Both the position numbers and the translations under genes were made by a program. Below the pieces are notes generated by a model. The model did not search any database. It was not told the DNA's origin and worked only from the letters and a program-made list of their open reading frames with translations. A stretch of DNA of 64,000 nt from Actinomycetes bacterium. GTDB taxonomy: Bacteria > Actinomycetota > Actinomycetes > Mycobacteriales > Mycobacteriaceae. Shown here in pieces: positions 35,829-44,569 of the stretch. The stretch spans positions 205,478 to 269,477 of the forward strand of contig JAEZZR010000012.1 in assembly GCA_023418505.1 (NCBI GenBank), in the 5' to 3' direction. Position 1 is the stretch's first letter. The number at the start of each line of letters is the position of its first letter.

Positions 35829-36623
35829 CTACAGGTACCTACGTGCCAACGAATAGGCTTGCTGCGCGTATCCACCGCCGAACAACACCGCGTGCATCAG
35901 CACCCCATAGAGCTGGTGGATACCTTCGCGTTCTGCCCGACCTGGCAGGGGGTGCACGCTTTCGTATCCAGCGATGATCTCGTTGGTCACCGATGAGTTC
36001 CCAAACAGTGTAAGCATCGCTAGATCTTCTTCGCGGCTACCACCGTGAGCAGCGGGATCGATCAGCACTGCTTCGTCGTTAGTCCAAATAATGTTGCCCC
36101 ACCACAGGTCGCCGTGCAGGCGCGCTGGAGCGTCGTCGGTATTGAACTCGCCGTCAAGCAGACGCTCGATCACGCGGTCGAAAGCTGCAAACTCGCGGTT
36201 GGTGTAAACATTCTTGAGCTGCCGCAAACACGGTTCCACGCGGTGTTTCACCCAGAATTCGCCGAAAGTATCCTCGGCAACCAGCGCCATCTCCCGTGGA
36301 TCGTCGAGTGGCCCGAAGAATCCTTTCTTGTGCGGCCAGGTATCGGGAGCAGCTCCCCAGCCCGCGGCACCGGCACCGTGGGAGTGCGCCAACTTCGCGC
36401 CAAACTCGCGCGCCTTAGCTGTCGACGGTTTACTGGGCTCGAAGCGTTGTAGCTTCAGGCTCGTCCGAGAAACCTCGAGTACGTCAGCAACTGTGGCACC
36501 GCCGGAGGATTCTGCTTCTTTTAGCCACTGCAAACCGGCGGCCTCGCATTCGAAAAATCCCGTCGGAGCACCCGGATGAGTTTTTACATAAACATTTCGG
36601 TCGGAGCCATTGGTTTCAGACAT
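35829..36623 (-). CDS. Fructosamine kinase family protein
   Basis: A 264-residue kinase of the aminoglycoside phosphotransferase-like fold. RLHGDLWWGNIIW (about 166-178) is the catalytic loop and LIDPAAHGGSREEDLAM (about 186-202) the Mg-binding segment; KKGFFGPLDDP and HPGAPTGFFECEAAGLQWL are family blocks. Fructosamine kinases phosphorylate ketosamines so that glycation products break down. GGAGGT sits directly against ATG 36623, an unusually short spacing, but no other start keeps the conserved N-terminus. Divergent from the AMIN-like lipoprotein gene. Confidence 0.88.
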   Translation of the reverse strand: MSETNGSDRNVYVKTHPGAPTGFFECEAAGLQWLKEAESSGGATVADVLEVSRTSLKLQRFEPSKPSTAKAREFGAKLAHSHGAGAAGWGAAPDTWPHKKGFFGPLDDPREMALVAEDTFGEFWVKHRVEPCLRQLKNVYTNREFAAFDRVIERLLDGEFNTDDAPARLHGDLWWGNIIWTNDEAVLIDPAAHGGSREEDLAMLTLFGNSSVTNEIIAGYESVHPLPGRAEREGIHQLYGVLMHAVLFGGGYAQQAYSLARRYL

Positions 36624-36668
36624 ACCTCCACTGTAGATTTATGTGTAATGAATTCGGAGGTAAAGACG

Positions 36669-37403
36669 ATGAAGAATTCCCGTTCGATCTGCGTGATGCT
36701 CGCCTCTAGTGCATTGTTGCTGGCTGCAGCATGTAGCTCCGAAGATGCTGATGATTCTGCTGTTTCGCTGCGCGACGCTCAGCAAAGCAATTCGGCCGCT
36801 AGCAGCGCTGGCACGGATACTTCTGCAGAGACCGAAACCACTACCACCCGCACCACTGAGACTGTCACCCAAACTCAGAACAACCAGGGTGGCTCCCAAT
36901 CAACGCCACGCACCATCGAGCAAGATGAAGGACCTACCGATGGCCCTGGAAAAGACTTCTCCATGGAGCGCCAAGAAAAGATGGGCAACTCCGGTGGCAT
37001 GGGAATCGAAGATATTCGCGTTGGCTCGCACAAGGGGTACGACCGCATCGTGGTTGATCTAACCGCCGGTGAGCACGCTGGTTCGAAACAAGAGCTGGGT
37101 TGGTTCGTGATGTACGACGATCAGCCTGCTCAGCAAGGCAGTGGCTTCCCGGTGGAGTACTCCGGCAAGAACGCTCTGGTGATGTACATCCAGGGTGTGG
37201 CGTTGCCGTTCGAGCTGGATATTGAAGACCTGACGATGGCATCCGTTGAGGTACCGAAATCGGATCAGATCATCGACATCACTGGCCACGGCGCTTTCGA
37301 AGGCCAAGCAATGTATGTGGTGTCTTTGAAGGGTGAGAAGAAACCATTCCGGGTATTCCAATTGACGAATCCAAACCGGATCGTCGTGGATATCGAAAAG
37401 TAA
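36669..37403 (+). CDS. AMIN-like domain lipoprotein
   Basis: A 244-residue exported protein from ATG 36669, supported by GGAGG eight bases upstream (the frame is open further up). The signal ends in LLLAAAC, a near-consensus lipobox with Cys 19 or so. A Thr/Ser/Asn-rich linker runs to about residue 85. The C-terminal domain (about 100-244: YDRIVVDLTAGEH, VMYIQGVALPF, FRVFQLTNPNRIVVDI) resembles the AMIN-like beta domains that localise envelope proteins by binding glycans. It precedes an LCP gene by 30 bases. Confidence 0.75.
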   Translation: MKNSRSICVMLASSALLLAAACSSEDADDSAVSLRDAQQSNSAASSAGTDTSAETETTTTRTTETVTQTQNNQGGSQSTPRTIEQDEGPTDGPGKDFSMERQEKMGNSGGMGIEDIRVGSHKGYDRIVVDLTAGEHAGSKQELGWFVMYDDQPAQQGSGFPVEYSGKNALVMYIQGVALPFELDIEDLTMASVEVPKSDQIIDITGHGAFEGQAMYVVSLKGEKKPFRVFQLTNPNRIVVDIEK

Positions 37404-37433
37404 TTTTCGAAAAGTTAGCCCATACTTTAACTT

Positions 37434-38843
37434 ATGGATTCTCAGCAGCCGCGCCGTCCACAGCGTCCACGTCGCAACGATGACCCCCAAACCGGGCAGT
37501 TTCTGCGCGACAGTTCCGGCAACATCGTGCGCGACCGCTACGGCCGCCCTGTCGGACGCCGGCATGCTACACCGCCGCCTAATCGGGATCGGGCACATCA
37601 GGATCGGGCACATCAGGACCGCGCTTTCTCGGAGCGGCCAGCGCGTGGCGACGCTGGACGACCAGCACGTGGCTCCAGCCAACGTCCATCTCAACGAGCC
37701 ACGGATTCCGGGTATCGCCGTGGCGAGCGACGCCCTAGTAGCGGGCAGCGGCCTGGTAGCGAGCGACGTGCTGGCAGCACACAGCGTCCGATGCCACGCC
37801 AAACCATCGATCAGACTCGGATCGAACCGCTGCCGCCGCAAGCTCATGCGCAAGCACCGCAATACCAACAGCAGTATCAACAGCAGCAGCACCAACAACA
37901 GCCGCATCCGAACCAAAAGCGTGGCCGGAAACGGCCGCGGTTTCGCATCGGCAAAGCTCTGAAAGCTTTTGTCCTTGTTCTGATTCTGGTTTTCGGCGGA
38001 GGCTTTATCTGGGCAGAGATCAATATGGATCGCGTCTCTGTGTTCAGCGATCTGGAAAACCGTCCTGGTAGAAGCTTGACGACGAACTGGCTGCTCGTAG
38101 GATCGGACTCCCGCGATGGATTAACCGAAGACGATGCTGCCGCGCTTCATACTGGTACCGGCGACTTTGGTCAGCGCACAGACACCATCATGATTGCGTC
38201 GGTGCCACTGATCGGCAAACCAACATTGCTGAGTATTCCGCGTGACTCTTACGTCAACATCCCTGGCTATGGGATGAACAAGATCAACGCGGCATTTTCC
38301 TTCGGTGGCGCGCCACTGCTTACCGAAACCGTCGAGCAAGTTACGGGCATCCGGATCGACCACTACGCCGAAGTAGGGTTCGGCGGATTCGCCCATATCG
38401 TTGATGCCATTGGCGGCATTGAAATGTGCCCGCCAGAACCAATCGACGATCCACTGGCCGGCATCAACATCCAAGCTGGTTGCCAAAAGTTCGATGGCAC
38501 TACTGCACTGGGTTACGTACGTACCCGTGCCACCGCTATGGGAGATCTCGATCGTGTTGCTCGCCAGCGGGAATTCATGAGTGCACTGATGAAGCGCGTC
38601 GCCAGCCCATGGGTGTTGCTAAACCCCTACCGGCTGATTCGCCTGGTTGACTCCGGCACCAAATCACTTGCCGTGGGCGAAGGCGACCACTCGTGGAACC
38701 TCGCCTGGCTGATCATCCGCATGGTCTTCGGCGTCAATTCCGAAACCGTCCCCACTACTTCTTCGATGGATACCTGGGATGCGGGCAGTGTGCTGCTCTG
38801 GGACGAAGCAGCAGCCGAGCAAATGTTCGCCCAGCTGCGCTAG
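37434..38843 (+). CDS. LytR-CpsA-Psr (LCP) family protein
   Basis: A 469-residue type II membrane protein. A long cytosolic N-terminus (1-175) is basic, Arg/Gln/Pro-rich and carries an in-frame 15-base DNA repeat (RAHQD units). A single membrane segment lies near 179-197. The outer LCP domain contains TNWLLVGSDSRDGL, FGQRTDTIMIASVPL, LLSIPRDSYVNIPGYGMNKINAAFSFGG and YVRTRATAMGDLDRVARQREF, including the arginines that bind the polyprenyl-phosphate. In corynebacteria LCP proteins join arabinogalactan to peptidoglycan. It follows the AMIN-like lipoprotein gene. Confidence 0.93.
   Translation: MDSQQPRRPQRPRRNDDPQTGQFLRDSSGNIVRDRYGRPVGRRHATPPPNRDRAHQDRAHQDRAFSERPARGDAGRPARGSSQRPSQRATDSGYRRGERRPSSGQRPGSERRAGSTQRPMPRQTIDQTRIEPLPPQAHAQAPQYQQQYQQQQHQQQPHPNQKRGRKRPRFRIGKALKAFVLVLILVFGGGFIWAEINMDRVSVFSDLENRPGRSLTTNWLLVGSDSRDGLTEDDAAALHTGTGDFGQRTDTIMIASVPLIGKPTLLSIPRDSYVNIPGYGMNKINAAFSFGGAPLLTETVEQVTGIRIDHYAEVGFGGFAHIVDAIGGIEMCPPEPIDDPLAGINIQAGCQKFDGTTALGYVRTRATAMGDLDRVARQREFMSALMKRVASPWVLLNPYRLIRLVDSGTKSLAVGEGDHSWNLAWLIIRMVFGVNSETVPTTSSMDTWDAGSVLLWDEAAAEQMFAQLR
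37587..37616. repeat. 15-base in-frame duplication in the LCP gene
   Basis: GATCGGGCACATCAG occurs twice head to tail (37587-37601, 37602-37616) within the low-complexity cytosolic tail and encodes repeated RAHQD. A partial third unit flanks it. Confidence 0.7.
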
Positions 38844-38879
38844 CCAGACGGGCGCGAATCAGGCTCGCGCTCAACCTTC

Positions 38880-39797
38880 CTACCGCAACGTCACCTGACG
38901 AGACACGATCGTCTGACGGGACTTCCGCTGCTCTGCAGTTAGTGGTTCTTCGGATGCCAAAGCCTCTGCGATGCGCTTATCTGCATCCTTGATTTGCTCC
39001 GACCATGCGTCGTAAGGCTTCGAATTATCCAGATCCCACACCGGTACCAGCACGCCGTTGGCACGGAAAACGCCAGCGAACTTCGTGCCCTCGCCCAGCG
39101 ACAAATTATCGGCGGCATGCACGCGCGCCAGGGCGTCCAGCAATTTCGCTTCTGGCTCACGACGAACCCAGCGGATGTGAGCGCGCTCGCCCGGATCGAT
39201 CCACCAGACAGCACCCGAAACGTCGAGATCTAGCCGGTAAGACGGCATCAGAGAATCGTTAGCCACGCGCATGTTCTGCTCTACCAGGGAGGTGCGCTCG
39301 GCGCCTTCGGGCAACCACCACTCGAAATCCTGATGTACTTCGATGTCCGCAGGATTTGGCTGCTCCAAGACATCCGTCAATGTTGGGGCTTCACCCTCAC
39401 CGGCGCCGGCAAGCTGCTGGCCAGCTGGAGCGTCCTTCGCCCAGGTCAAAGCCCGCGCCAAATCGGCCGCTGCATCATTGGTGCGCACGGTGGTCTGCAG
39501 GGCAACGAAAGCCTCGTCGCCTTCGCCTTCCGCGCGAGTCAACGCAGCAACCGCACCAGGCAAAACAGTAACCAGGTTGATCTTGCGCTCACTACCTGCC
39601 ACCGATACTGGCCATACAGCAGAAGGAGCGAACTCGCGCATTGCTACCAAATCAACCTCAGCCTCAAAGTTTTCAAAAGGCCGAGGGTTTCCTGCCAACC
39701 GTGCGCGTTCCGCTGCGCGGGCAGCCAACTTCGCTTGACGACGGCTCATGCCCTCTGGCGCATCTGCATTACGGTTCTTACGAGACTTTTTACCCAT
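38880..39797 (-). CDS. DUF5926 family protein
   Basis: A 305-residue soluble protein starting MGKKSRKNRNADAPEGMSRRQAKLAARAAERARLAG, a strongly basic N-terminus, followed by an alpha/beta region with VHQDFEWWLPEGAER and AVWWIDPGERAHIRWVRREPEAKLLDALARVHAADNLSLGEGTKFAGVFR. The whole pattern matches actinobacterial DUF5926 proteins, sometimes labelled SecA-related; function unknown. An ATG two codons upstream (39803) is also possible. Convergent with the LCP gene. Confidence 0.78.
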   Translation of the reverse strand: MGKKSRKNRNADAPEGMSRRQAKLAARAAERARLAGNPRPFENFEAEVDLVAMREFAPSAVWPVSVAGSERKINLVTVLPGAVAALTRAEGEGDEAFVALQTTVRTNDAAADLARALTWAKDAPAGQQLAGAGEGEAPTLTDVLEQPNPADIEVHQDFEWWLPEGAERTSLVEQNMRVANDSLMPSYRLDLDVSGAVWWIDPGERAHIRWVRREPEAKLLDALARVHAADNLSLGEGTKFAGVFRANGVLVPVWDLDNSKPYDAWSEQIKDADKRIAEALASEEPLTAEQRKSRQTIVSRQVTLR

Positions 39798-39803
39798 GCG
39801 CAC

Positions 39804-40122
39804 CAGAGTACTAAACCTAAAAGAAGTCTATGTTCCATAAGACGGTTTGGGCATCAAAGTAGATGAGAAGTGGCTTTGAAAGGTTCCTCTGCCGCTAGGC
39901 AGCTCCTCTAAGTTTTCTCTTTGAGGAAGCTGATTAGATGGAAGAAGGTCGGGGTAGCACAGGTGATGAACTACCTTTCGATCAGACGTATTACCCCCTG
40001 GTCTTGGGCTGTCGTGGTGTAACGGTTGTGTCCGTTAGTGTCGCGTACAAGTAGCCCCGCGCCCAGCCCCGTGCTTAGCGAAGATGCTCCCGCGTTGCAC
40101 GCGGATAATCTGCTTAGAGAAG
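39804..40122. other. Gene-free stretch at the edge of an accessory patch
   Basis: These 319 bases between DUF5926 and a small unknown gene hold no convincing coding frame, RNA gene or terminator. The flanking patch up to 40950 looks more A+T-rich than the neighbourhood. The stretch may be debris of a former insertion, but I could not match any part of it. Confidence 0.4.
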
Positions 40123-40494
40123 TCACTCCTTAGAAGCCCATGAGAGATAATCGTTGTTATATACAAAGCAGGTGGCTAAACCTACCGGCCAAATAAGAGC
40201 CATCAGTCCAGAATAGGGAAACTCCACGTGCAACGCACCGACGATAGGCACTGCGAAGACGGGGATGAAGTACAGAAACGTTTCCTGCAAGAATTCTCGA
40301 ACTGGGCGCTGGGAAAAGAGGTGAACCGATCGCCATACTGCAATACCTGTCATCCCGAATCCGACGAGGCCAACGACAGTAGACAAAGCATTGTCCTGAC
40401 TAAGAAAGGTGTAAAAGCAGTAGTACAAGGCCAAACCCGTAAAAACTACGGTGAAGCCCGCTTTTACCTTATGCTGCCGCGTTGCCTTAGCCAT
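40123..40494 (-). CDS. Hypothetical small membrane protein
   Basis: A 123-residue protein of unknown family. After a basic start (MAKATRQHKVKAG) it has three or four hydrophobic segments (about 13-30, 36-54, 70-88, 93-112) and ends YNNDYLSWASKE. Its ATG overlaps the stop of the preceding gene as TAATG, with AAAAGG at normal spacing, so translation is coupled. Base composition is lower in G+C than in the neighbours, suggesting acquired DNA. Confidence 0.6.
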   Translation of the reverse strand: MAKATRQHKVKAGFTVVFTGLALYYCFYTFLSQDNALSTVVGLVGFGMTGIAVWRSVHLFSQRPVREFLQETFLYFIPVFAVPIVGALHVEFPYSGLMALIWPVGLATCFVYNNDYLSWASKE

Positions 40495-40949
40495 TACGAA
40501 CAACCTTTTGAATAATGCTCAGGAGTCACTCCAATAGAAGGGAGCCAAACATTACCAGTTGCCAAAACCTTTAGAGGGAGACACTTGTTCTTCGCGTGAG
40601 CAGCGGTGGCCCAACCTGAAATAAGTGCGCTGTGACTTCCCCACCAAATCTCAAGTTTCTGGCCGAATGGAGGCGGAACAGCAAACCAAAATGGTGAAAT
40701 AGCAGCTACTCCCACAACGCCCGCTACCATTCGCCTAGTTTCTTCCTTACTGAAATAATTATGCTCCGACACCATACCCCAATTAACTCTCAGATTCGAG
40801 GTAATAGGATACGAAGTATCTGCGTCAGGAATGACAATCTGGGTTACTGGGTTACCAGCAATTTCATAGTAGGTCGGCAGATCCTTTCCAATGGCATCCT
40901 TAGCCCAGGGAGCATTGATCAGTGTGCAGGGTGCCGGGGATCCAGACAT
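40494..40949 (-). CDS. Hypothetical protein, possibly truncated
   Basis: A 151-residue open frame of unknown family, rich in Pro, Trp and Tyr. A hydrophobic stretch (RRMVAGVVGVAAISPFWFAVPPPF, about 70-93) could cross a membrane. Its ATG (40949) falls at the end of the T run of the sodA terminator, with no ribosome site, and the frame is closed a little further upstream. Either it is a 5'-truncated remnant, starts internally (a Met lies 58 residues in), or is read through from sodA. It is coupled by TAATG to the next gene, which argues that the pair is or was functional. Confidence 0.5.
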   Translation of the reverse strand: MSGSPAPCTLINAPWAKDAIGKDLPTYYEIAGNPVTQIVIPDADTSYPITSNLRVNWGMVSEHNYFSKEETRRMVAGVVGVAAISPFWFAVPPPFGQKLEIWWGSHSALISGWATAAHAKNKCLPLKVLATGNVWLPSIGVTPEHYSKGCS

Positions 40950-40951
40950 AA

Positions 40952-40984
40952 AAAGAACCGCCACCGAGTGAAACTCAGCGGCGG
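40952..40984 (-). terminator. Rho-independent terminator of sodA
   Basis: On the minus strand CCGCCGCTGAGT pairs with ACTCGGTGGCGG (12 pairs, two G-U) and is followed by TTCTTTTT. The T run ends at the ATG of the next open frame. Confidence 0.88.
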
Positions 40985-40998
40985 CTATTCAGCAGGAT

Positions 40999-41601
40999 TT
41001 ACTTGGAAGCTGCTGCGTAACGCTGTGCAACGTCAGCCCAGTTGAAGACGTTCCATACTGCTTCTACGTAGTCAGCCTTTACGTTCTTGTACTGCAGGTA
41101 GAAAGCGTGCTCCCACATGTCCAGCATCAACAGTGGGGTGAGGTTGATGGAGATGTTGCCCTGCTGGTCGGTCATCTGCTCGATAACCAGACGGCCTGCA
41201 ACGTGGTCGTAACCCAATACTGCCCAGCCGGAGCCCTGCAAGCCCAGTGCTGCACCGGAGAAGTGATCCTTGAACTTCTCGAAGGAACCGAAGTCGCGGT
41301 TAATTGCCTCGGCCAGCTCACCGGTTGGCTCGCCGCCACCATTTGGAGACAGGTTCTTCCAGAAGATGGAGTGGTTGGTGTGGCCACCCAAGTTAAACGC
41401 CAAGTCCTTGGAGATACCGGTAACTACCGATGCGATCTCGCCATTTTCACGAGCAGCCTGCAGCTTCTCTAATGCAGCGTTGGCACCCTTGACGTAGTTC
41501 GCGTGGTGCTTGCTGTGGTGAAGCTCCATAATCTCAGCCGCAATGTGTGGCTCGAGAGCGTCGTATGCGTAGTCCAGTTCTGGTAGTTCGTAAACAGCCA
41601 T
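40999..41601 (-). CDS. sodA: Superoxide dismutase (Mn/Fe type)
   Basis: A 200-residue enzyme that dismutates superoxide. Metal ligands by family position: His 28 in MELHHSKHHANYV, the histidine of GGHTNHSIFWKNL, and Asp and His in LDMWEHAFYLQY. No signal peptide, so cytosolic. The ATG at 41601 is preceded by AAGGAGAAG at good spacing. It stands alone with a terminator and is divergent from msrA, another oxidative-stress gene; the 178 bases between them hold both promoters. Confidence 0.97.
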   Translation of the reverse strand: MAVYELPELDYAYDALEPHIAAEIMELHHSKHHANYVKGANAALEKLQAARENGEIASVVTGISKDLAFNLGGHTNHSIFWKNLSPNGGGEPTGELAEAINRDFGSFEKFKDHFSGAALGLQGSGWAVLGYDHVAGRLVIEQMTDQQGNISINLTPLLMLDMWEHAFYLQYKNVKADYVEAVWNVFNWADVAQRYAAASK

Positions 41602-41779
41602 GTCTTCTCCTTTAAAGATCTATCTTGTCGCTTAGCCCTTACAACCACCGCCGTACAGGTGATATTCCAGCATCAAGCGACGCGTGTTACCCAGGTTACA
41701 GAAAGTAGATGATTTCGCAACAAGTTTGGGTCGAAAGTAAGTTGCTCCTCTCAGCAACCCTCACCCGTAAGATGGCGCC

Positions 41780-42442
41780 ATGGAACCAAACGAGCACACG
41801 AACACCGACACCCCAGACCACACCAATTCAACACCCGTCACCCCTGAGAATCTCGTCGGCAATCCCGAAGCTCTTCCTCAGCGCCACGTAGTTTTAGAAA
41901 CTGATGCGACCACCTGGCCGGAAGACGCCGAAGTTTTCATTGCGGCTGCCGGCTGCTTCTGGGGCGTAGAGAAATTGCTCTGGCAAGCCGAAGGCGTTTA
42001 CACCACCGTGCCCGGCTATGTTGGTGGTTTTACTGAACACCCGGATTATCGTTCTGTATGCTCCGGCCAAACCGGCCATACCGAAGGTGTGCTGGTGGTT
42101 TTCGATCCCACCCATACCTCCTTTGAGCAGCTCTACCAGCTAGTTTTAGAAAATCACGATCCAACTCAGGGCAATCGCCAAGGCAACGACATCGGCACCC
42201 AATACCGTTCCGCCGTCTTCCCCCTCAATGAGCGCCAACTGCACACCGCTACTGATTTATTAGAGCGCTACGGCAAGCGCCTATCCGCTGCGGGTTACGG
42301 GCCGATCACCACGGAAGTCACCGAATTACAACACACCCCGACGGGCAAGTTCTGGGTAGCCGAGGATTATCACCAGGGTTATCTGCGCAAGAACCCCGGC
42401 GGTTACTGCCCCATCCACGCCACAGGTATTAGCTGTGGGTAG
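41780..42442 (+). CDS. msrA: Peptide-methionine (S)-S-oxide reductase
   Basis: A 220-residue repair enzyme that reduces methionine-S-sulfoxide in proteins. The catalytic motif AAGCFWGVEKL places the nucleophilic cysteine at 59, and QYRSAVF, EDYHQGYLRKNPGGYC and the C-terminal cysteine (ISCG) fit recycling cysteines. The first 35 residues are a Pro/Thr-rich extension typical of actinobacterial forms. Its 3' end overlaps the convergent hydrolase gene by 14 bases. Confidence 0.95.
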   Translation: MEPNEHTNTDTPDHTNSTPVTPENLVGNPEALPQRHVVLETDATTWPEDAEVFIAAAGCFWGVEKLLWQAEGVYTTVPGYVGGFTEHPDYRSVCSGQTGHTEGVLVVFDPTHTSFEQLYQLVLENHDPTQGNRQGNDIGTQYRSAVFPLNERQLHTATDLLERYGKRLSAAGYGPITTEVTELQHTPTGKFWVAEDYHQGYLRKNPGGYCPIHATGISCG

Positions 42443-44360
42443 TAGACATCCTTCGGATCCACTTCACAATTCTTTTTAGTTGCTTACGACGAATAGGCTT
42501 CAGCGCTTCATTCAGAGGCGCTACCGAACCTAATCCCACTGTGGTTTCGGCTTCTGTGTTTCCGGGCTCTGTATCCCCAAACTCGCGTGGGTTTTCGTCG
42601 TCAGCTCCCGCGTCAGCGACCTCATCACTTACTGGCGCTCCTACCGAAGAATCCAAGCCCAACACCGCCGCCCAAGCGGGCACTACCGAATCTTCGTAGC
42701 GGTGACCCATATCGGCGGGCGTATCGGTAGACACCAAACCGTCGATCAGCACCTGCAGGAAAGTTACGGCCGGATACCAACGAATCGATGGCAGCACCCC
42801 AGTGCCACGGGGTTCTCGCAACCAATCCGGACGACGCCACGCCAGCGGATAATCCCACCACACAATGGGATCCGAGGGGTTCTGCAGGAAAACAATCCGG
42901 GGGAATAGCCACGGCGCTGCGGCAGTCTGTTCCAGCGCAGCCTGCCCCTGCTCAGTCTGCTCTTTCTTAGACGGGAACAACCGTTCGTAAACCCGATCCG
43001 CGAAGAACCGAATGTGCTTGCCACCATCAATCACCGGTTCGATCTCTAGCGAACCAGGGTCACGGGCGGGCACGAGCTCTTCCCAAATCGGCGTAAACCG
43101 TGGCGCACCAGTGAAAACCGCTCCATCGACTTTCTCCAACAGATCATCAGCATCCGCAAAAGCCGAACTACCGCCAAATGCGCCTAAAGATTCGCCAGAG
43201 ACATACAACTTCGGGCGTGCCTGCGCCGGCAGCTGGCTCCACTCCCGATAGATCCGCTCGAATACCACTCGGGCCGCTTGCGGCGCCGTATCGTGGTCGG
43301 CCAACCACGCCAACGGCGAGCGCAGATGTGAATACTGAAAGCCCACCTGCGCGCAATCGCCCAAGGTCAAAAATTCCACTGCCGCCATATGCCACGGCGA
43401 GATCCACCCCGTGCCCGTGCTGGTGTGAATGACCAGGTGGGAGCGTCGAAAAGCACCAGTGCGATGTAACTCGCGCACCAGCAGATCAGCCTGCGCCTGC
43501 AAAGAACGCCCGGCCACCTTCCCGGCATACAGGCGCATCGGCTCCATCACGCAGTTGCGCTCTTGCTTCATCACCGCCGAAATGTCGCGAGCCCGCGGCC
43601 CATCAGAGACCATCACCCGCCCCTGCGCGCCCAACGCATGCCACGGCTCCAGCGACCATGGACTGCCCGAACGCTCCGGCTCCCACGGCTGCACCCGTCC
43701 CGGCAACAACCGACGATTCACTTCCTCGGCATTCCGCGAAATAGCCTCTAGCGTGCGACGAATCACGAGTTTGTCGACGGTAAGCGCCACGCTGCCACCC
43801 ACTAATACCCCCGCTAGCGCTGGAGCCACCCCACGAGGCACCCATGGTCGGATCGAGTGGCGCAGGTGGTCGTACATCCAGTCCGCACCGGCGGCGAAGC
43901 CCCGCGAGGTAGCAAAAGCTGCAGTTGCTACCACTGTGCCCGCCAAGTGGGCGCGTGCCGAGGTCACACCATCTAAGCCCACAAGAGCACCCAGTTCACG
44001 CTGGCGGTGCAGGGAGCGCAGCCACAGTGTTGCCGTCGTCAAGCCCATTCCAGTGTGTACTACTGCCGGAATAATCAAGCGCTTGGTACGCGAAGAACGA
44101 GGAAGTTGCCACGGCACTGCTGCCGAAATGCGTCTTTGGATACGCCGTTGGGTGTACCCCACAGCCACGCCTACGATGTTGCCGGTGAGTTGCGAACCGA
44201 ACGTCACAATTGCCGTCGACGCCCACGGCCTGGGCAACAACGATGGCGATAACGCTGCCCACGATGCCACCTGCGCCCCCAACCAACCCGGGTTGCTTAA
44301 AGTACGCGCTTGGGAACGCAGCCAAGAACGCTTCCTCATACGCTTCATAGTGGCACACAT
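42429..44360 (-). CDS. Alpha/beta-hydrolase family membrane protein
   Basis: A 643-residue protein. The first third has four or five hydrophobic segments; the rest is an alpha/beta-hydrolase-like domain with the nucleophile motif SGESLGAFGG (about 396-405) and TGAPRFTPIWEELV shortly after. The combination matches an actinobacterial family (DUF2319-type) with a membrane N-terminus and a predicted esterase C-terminus; substrate unknown. The last 60 residues are acidic and disordered, followed by a basic tail. Several in-frame ATG codons occur within the first eleven residues, so the start is approximate. Confidence 0.78.
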   Translation of the reverse strand: MCATMKRMRKRSWLRSQARTLSNPGWLGAQVASWAALSPSLLPRPWASTAIVTFGSQLTGNIVGVAVGYTQRRIQRRISAAVPWQLPRSSRTKRLIIPAVVHTGMGLTTATLWLRSLHRQRELGALVGLDGVTSARAHLAGTVVATAAFATSRGFAAGADWMYDHLRHSIRPWVPRGVAPALAGVLVGGSVALTVDKLVIRRTLEAISRNAEEVNRRLLPGRVQPWEPERSGSPWSLEPWHALGAQGRVMVSDGPRARDISAVMKQERNCVMEPMRLYAGKVAGRSLQAQADLLVRELHRTGAFRRSHLVIHTSTGTGWISPWHMAAVEFLTLGDCAQVGFQYSHLRSPLAWLADHDTAPQAARVVFERIYREWSQLPAQARPKLYVSGESLGAFGGSSAFADADDLLEKVDGAVFTGAPRFTPIWEELVPARDPGSLEIEPVIDGGKHIRFFADRVYERLFPSKKEQTEQGQAALEQTAAAPWLFPRIVFLQNPSDPIVWWDYPLAWRRPDWLREPRGTGVLPSIRWYPAVTFLQVLIDGLVSTDTPADMGHRYEDSVVPAWAAVLGLDSSVGAPVSDEVADAGADDENPREFGDTEPGNTEAETTVGLGSVAPLNEALKPIRRKQLKRIVKWIRRMSTTHS

Positions 44361-44513
44361 TTTAAGTGAGCACCGCCACCCAACTCGCCCAATGTGACGA
44401 ATTTATTACCACCGCACCATCGCAGAGTTGAGCAACCGTGCGTATCTTGGGCACTACAGGCTCCACGACGAAAACCGGCGGCCTTCATACGTCGGCTTGA
44501 AGCGTCGGCAGGC

Positions 44514-44519
44514 TATAAG
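44514..44519 (+). promoter_or_regulatory. Possible -10 element for ldh
   Basis: TATAAG lies about 50 bases before the ldh ATG. No well-spaced -35 hexamer is clear. The ribosome site AAAGGAAG follows just before the ATG. Confidence 0.35.
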
Positions 44520-44569
44520 AGTTTCTCTTTCGCGTCCTAATTTCTTTCAAGTCCTAAAAAGGAAGACAC

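Noticed and set aside
39804..40122. Possible tRNA or small gene next to the accessory patch
   Set aside because: I could not fold a cloverleaf or find a T-loop sequence, and short frames here lack starts or family likeness.
43429..44397. A 322-codon plus-strand open frame opposite the alpha/beta-hydrolase gene
   Set aside because: Arg/Pro/Thr-rich shadow frame; the opposite strand has a coherent hydrolase with a nucleophile motif.
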